A program made the translations under genes and the position numbers. 64,000 nucleotides of DNA from Pedococcus sp031456495. GTDB lineage: Bacteria > Actinomycetota > Actinomycetes > Actinomycetales > Dermatophilaceae. Under the pieces are notes generated by a model. That model had not been told where the DNA came from and did not search any database. It saw nothing but the letters and a program-made list of their open reading frames with translations. Of this stretch, positions 61,768 to 64,000 are shown piece after piece (the stretch's first letter is position 1; every line of letters starts with the position of its first letter). The stretch is taken from positions 806,001-870,000 of the forward strand of contig NZ_JAVDUW010000002.1 of assembly GCF_031456495.1 (NCBI RefSeq), given 5' to 3'.

Positions 61768-62772
61768 TCACGAGAGCCCGGGGAAGGGCGCGAGCGGCAC
61801 TCCCCACCGGGAGGCCAGCACCTCGGTCTCGCCCAGCCAGCGCACCAGCAGGCCGAGGGCGGCCGTGTCCGTGCCGGCGGTGCCGAGGTCGCGGGCACCC
61901 GCCGCGCGCAGCCGGGTCAGCACGTCCACCGCGAGCCGGCGGGCCGCGGCCGGGGTGGTGACGGGGAAGGGCAGGGGGTGCGCGAGGTCCGGCGGGCCGG
62001 CGCTGGAGCCGGCCATGGCCTCCTGGGCTGCCGCCCGGGCCCGCAGGGCCGACAGGGTGGAGGTGGCGAGCGTGCGCTGCGCCCCCGACGGCGACTGCGC
62101 CGCCACGACCTCGAAGGCGTACACCGCCGCCCGGGTCGTGGTGAGGAACGTCGCCGCGAGCGACTGGCCCTTCCACGCCTCGTCCGGCCAGGTCGCCGGC
62201 CGGCCGAGGAGGGTGGCGGCCGCCGAGCGCTGGGCCAGCACGGAGCCCACGAGGGGCACGGACCCCGCCATCACCCGCGACAGGGAGGTGACGGCGGTCG
62301 GGCCCAGGTCGCCGGCCTCGGCCGCCGCGAGCTCGGCCGCGGTGGTGCGCCCGCCGGTCGTGGACGACGCGGTCGGGCTGGTGCCGGAGGCGCTTGCGGC
62401 CGCCGCCGTGGCCGTGCCGGTGCCTGTCGTCGCGCCGGAGCGGGTCAGCTCCGCGTCGGGGACGCCGAGCCGGAGCAGCTCGGCACGCAGCACGGTCGCC
62501 TGCTGCCGGTGCAGCGCGGCGAGCCTGGCCGGCAGGCCGGTTCCGCCGGCAGCGGCGGCGCGGGTCGCCAGGTCCTCGGTGTGCCTCCACAGCGCGACCA
62601 TGAACGCCTCGCCGGGCACGGGCTTGCGGGCCGCCGGGCGCGCCCCGGGGCTGCCGTCCTCGAACCGGATGCCGCACGCGGACAGGGAGGTCGCCGCAGC
62701 GACGGCGAGGCCGAGGCCGAGGGCCTGGCGCCGGGTCGGGTGCACCGGGGCCCCGGCTCGGTCCATCGGCAT
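61768..62772 (-). CDS. Ferritin-like-domain lipoprotein (DUF4439)
   Basis: In this 334-residue protein the N-terminal TRRQALGLGLAVAAATSLSAC has a twin-arginine-like start and lipobox LSAC. A helical DUF4439/ferritin-like domain occupies about 195-330 (AGSVPLVGSVLAQRSAAATLLG, AVYAFEVVAAQSP). Metal-ligand residues could not be assigned. A Thr/Ala-rich segment (about 112-145) separates the parts. It is divergent from rimP, an arrangement common in actinobacteria. Function unknown. Confidence 0.8.
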   Translation of the reverse strand: MPMDRAGAPVHPTRRQALGLGLAVAAATSLSACGIRFEDGSPGARPAARKPVPGEAFMVALWRHTEDLATRAAAAGGTGLPARLAALHRQQATVLRAELLRLGVPDAELTRSGATTGTGTATAAAASASGTSPTASSTTGGRTTAAELAAAEAGDLGPTAVTSLSRVMAGSVPLVGSVLAQRSAAATLLGRPATWPDEAWKGQSLAATFLTTTRAAVYAFEVVAAQSPSGAQRTLATSTLSALRARAAAQEAMAGSSAGPPDLAHPLPFPVTTPAAARRLAVDVLTRLRAAGARDLGTAGTDTAALGLLVRWLGETEVLASRWGVPLAPFPGLS

Positions 62773-62778
62773 GACGCG

Positions 62779-62784
62779 ATTCTG
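62779..62784 (-). promoter_or_regulatory. -10 element CAGAAT, leaderless start
   Basis: On the minus strand CAGAAT ends 6 nt before the ATG at 62772. Confidence 0.5.
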
Positions 62785-62874
62785 GCACGGGCAGGAGGGC
62801 GCGCATGCGGCACCACGACGGCGTGGATAGAGTGGCGCTTTGCACCACCCCAGAACTTCAGAGAGGACGAGTCA

Positions 62875-63429
62875 GTGAGCGTCAAGGACCAGATTCGTCC
62901 CGTCGTCGAGGGCCCGCTCGGGGACCTCGGCCTCCTGGTGGAGGACGTCGCCGTCACGCCCACCGGCAAGCGCCGCCTCGTCCGGGTCTGGATCGACCGC
63001 GCCCTGTCCGCCGAGGGCGATGCCACCGACGTGGTGCCGCCGCTCAGCCTCGACGAGGTCTCGGACGCGACCCGCGCTGTGAGCGACGCGCTCGACGACA
63101 GCGACGTCATGGGTGAGCAGCCGTACACGCTCGAGGTGACGAGCCCGGGGGTCGACCGCCCCCTCACCCTTCCGCGGCACTTCCGCCGCAACGTCTCCCG
63201 CCTGGTCACCGTGACGCCCACCGAGGGCGAGCCCGTGACCGGTCGCATCGTCAGCGCCGGACCCGACGAGGTCACCCTCGAGGTCCCCGCGACGAAGAAG
63301 ACACCTGCCCGGACCACCAGCGTCCGGTATGCCGAGGTGTCCAGGGCGGTGGTCCAGGTCGAGTTCTCGAGGCCTGCCGACCACGCCGGCGCCGACGGGG
63401 ACGACGCCGACATCCACGAGGAGGACTGA
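62875..63429 (+). CDS. rimP: Ribosome maturation factor RimP
   Basis: RimP assists 30S subunit maturation. This 184-residue protein has VVEGPLGDLGLLVEDVAVTPTGKRRLVRVWID, DATRAVSDALDDSD and YTLEVTSPGVDRPLTLPRHFRRN, the RimP N-terminal signature, then a short SH3-like C-terminal domain and an acidic tail. GTG at 62875 is preceded by GAGAGGAC. A TAGAGT at 62828 may be its -10. nusA follows after 1 bp, the usual rimP-nusA operon head. Confidence 0.95.
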   Translation: MSVKDQIRPVVEGPLGDLGLLVEDVAVTPTGKRRLVRVWIDRALSAEGDATDVVPPLSLDEVSDATRAVSDALDDSDVMGEQPYTLEVTSPGVDRPLTLPRHFRRNVSRLVTVTPTEGEPVTGRIVSAGPDEVTLEVPATKKTPARTTSVRYAEVSRAVVQVEFSRPADHAGADGDDADIHEED

Positions 63430-63430
63430 C

Positions 63431-64000
63431 ATGGACATCGACCTCGCCGCACTGAGGGCGCTGGAACGCGAGCGCGACATCTCGCTCGACATCCTGATCC
63501 CGGCGATCGAGCAGGCACTGCTCGTCGCCTACCACCGCACCGACGGCGCGTACCGCAACGCCCGCGTCGAGCTCGACCGCAAGACGGGCCACGTCATCGT
63601 GTGGGCCCGCGAGGAGATCGAGCAGGAGCCGGTCGCCGAGGGCGAGGAGCGCCCGCCGCGCGAGTACGGTCCCGAGTTCGACGACACCCCGACCGGTTTC
63701 GGCCGGATCGCGGCGGCCACGGCCCGCCAGGTCATCGTCCAGCGGCTGCGCGACCTCGAGGACGAGGCGATCCTCGGCGACTTCAAGGGCCGCGAGGGCG
63801 ACGTCGTCGCCGGCGTCATCCAGCAGAGCCCCGACCCGCGCCACGTCACGGTCGACTTCGGCACGGTCGAGGGCATCCTGCCGCTGGCCGAGCAGGTGCC
63901 GGGGGAGCGCTACGTCCACGGCGAGCGCATCCGCTGCTTCGTGGTCTCGGTCCGCCGCGGACCCAAGGGCCCGCAGATCGGGCTGTCCCGCACCCACCCG
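63431..64000 (+). CDS. nusA: Transcription termination/antitermination factor NusA (N-terminal part, cut by window edge)
   Basis: The frame runs from the ATG at 63431 to the window end (190 residues). The N-terminus MDIDLAALRALERERDISLDILIPAIEQALLVAYHRT is the RNA-polymerase-binding domain. RIAAATARQVIVQRLRDLE and the S1 domain with VEGILPLAEQVPGERYVHGERIRCFVVSV and GPQIGLSRTHP follow. The KH domains lie beyond the window. It is co-transcribed with rimP. Confidence 0.97.
   Translation, partial: MDIDLAALRALERERDISLDILIPAIEQALLVAYHRTDGAYRNARVELDRKTGHVIVWAREEIEQEPVAEGEERPPREYGPEFDDTPTGFGRIAAATARQVIVQRLRDLEDEAILGDFKGREGDVVAGVIQQSPDPRHVTVDFGTVEGILPLAEQVPGERYVHGERIRCFVVSVRRGPKGPQIGLSRTHP

Overview
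This window is chromosomal DNA from a very GC-rich actinobacterium. The housekeeping core (rpsB-tsf, pyrH-frr-cdsA-rlmN, dxr-rseP-ispG, proS, rimP-nusA) runs left to right in the usual actinobacterial order. GTG starts and GTGA/ATGA stop-start overlaps are common, third codon positions are almost always G or C, and F420/LLM, mycothiol-type (MDMPI) and WXG100-type proteins are present. Gene content and style fit Intrasporangiaceae-like Micrococcales (Janibacter, Terrabacter, Knoellia, Phycicoccus and relatives); this family-level placement is inference. I saw no rRNA, tRNA, CRISPR array, insertion sequence or prophage.

Layout. 1-2510: the end of an MFS exporter gene (minus), then rpsB-tsf with a strong terminator. 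2510-2763: a short region with three 60-bp-spaced palindromic repeats. 2764-6137: a small protein, a minus-strand M13 peptidase-phosphoribosyltransferase pair and an MDMPI-like protein. 6194-9737: pyrH-frr-cdsA-rlmN. 9745-11334: an orphan minus-strand trio resembling type VII secretion substrates. 11461-13985: purU, a LOG-family protein and an F420/FMN flavoprotein. 14000-27136: a complete polyamine uptake and degradation locus. A minus-strand Lrp regulator-aminotransferase-FAD oxidoreductase arm is divergent from a plus-strand arm of aminobutyraldehyde dehydrogenase, PotD/A/B/C transporter, saccharopine-dehydrogenase-like protein, agmatinase-like hydrolase and succinate-semialdehyde dehydrogenase. 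27271-29507: a stand-alone DnaB-C/RecA-like ATPase, a barstar-like protein and a membrane protein. 29522-37152: dxr, rseP, ispG, a GNAT protein, a small membrane protein, a PNPOx-like protein and proS. 37149-39412: HAD hydrolase, TSUP transporter and P-loop kinase. 39469-42232: a ferric-reductase-like protein, an FMN-binding protein and ApbE, forming a flavin electron-export module. 42257-46285: a GGCT-fold protein, a DUF255 thioredoxin-fold protein and a secreted SGNH esterase. 46352-48251: a b6-type split cytochrome b operon with no Rieske or cytochrome c gene. 48598-52965: a secreted sialidase-fold protein, then an SH3-like and a ComEC-like metallo-beta-lactamase/lamin-tail pair. 53092-55750: a leaderless SBP3 protein, a GNAT protein and an FAD oxidoreductase. 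55847-59677: a C4-dicarboxylate transporter divergent from its two-component system. 59768-62772: LLM oxidoreductase, aminoglycoside phosphotransferase and ferritin-like lipoprotein. 62875-64000: rimP and the start of nusA.

How the genes work together. The polyamine locus imports putrescine or spermidine, makes putrescine from agmatine, and carries it via 4-aminobutyraldehyde, GABA and succinate semialdehyde to succinate. An Lrp-type regulator and two dyads sit in its divergent control region. The NAD(P)H-reductase/FMN-binding/ApbE trio should pass electrons outward through a covalently bound flavin. DctB/DctR-like proteins should control the divergent DctA.

Two window-wide patterns stand out. 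First, about eighteen genes have a -10-like NANNNT hexamer exactly 6-7 nt before the start codon, so leaderless mRNAs seem common. Second, the heptamer GGCATAC/GTATGCC occurs about 46 times, split evenly between strands and nearly always in frame as Tyr-Ala or Ala-Tyr. That is several-fold more than base composition predicts.
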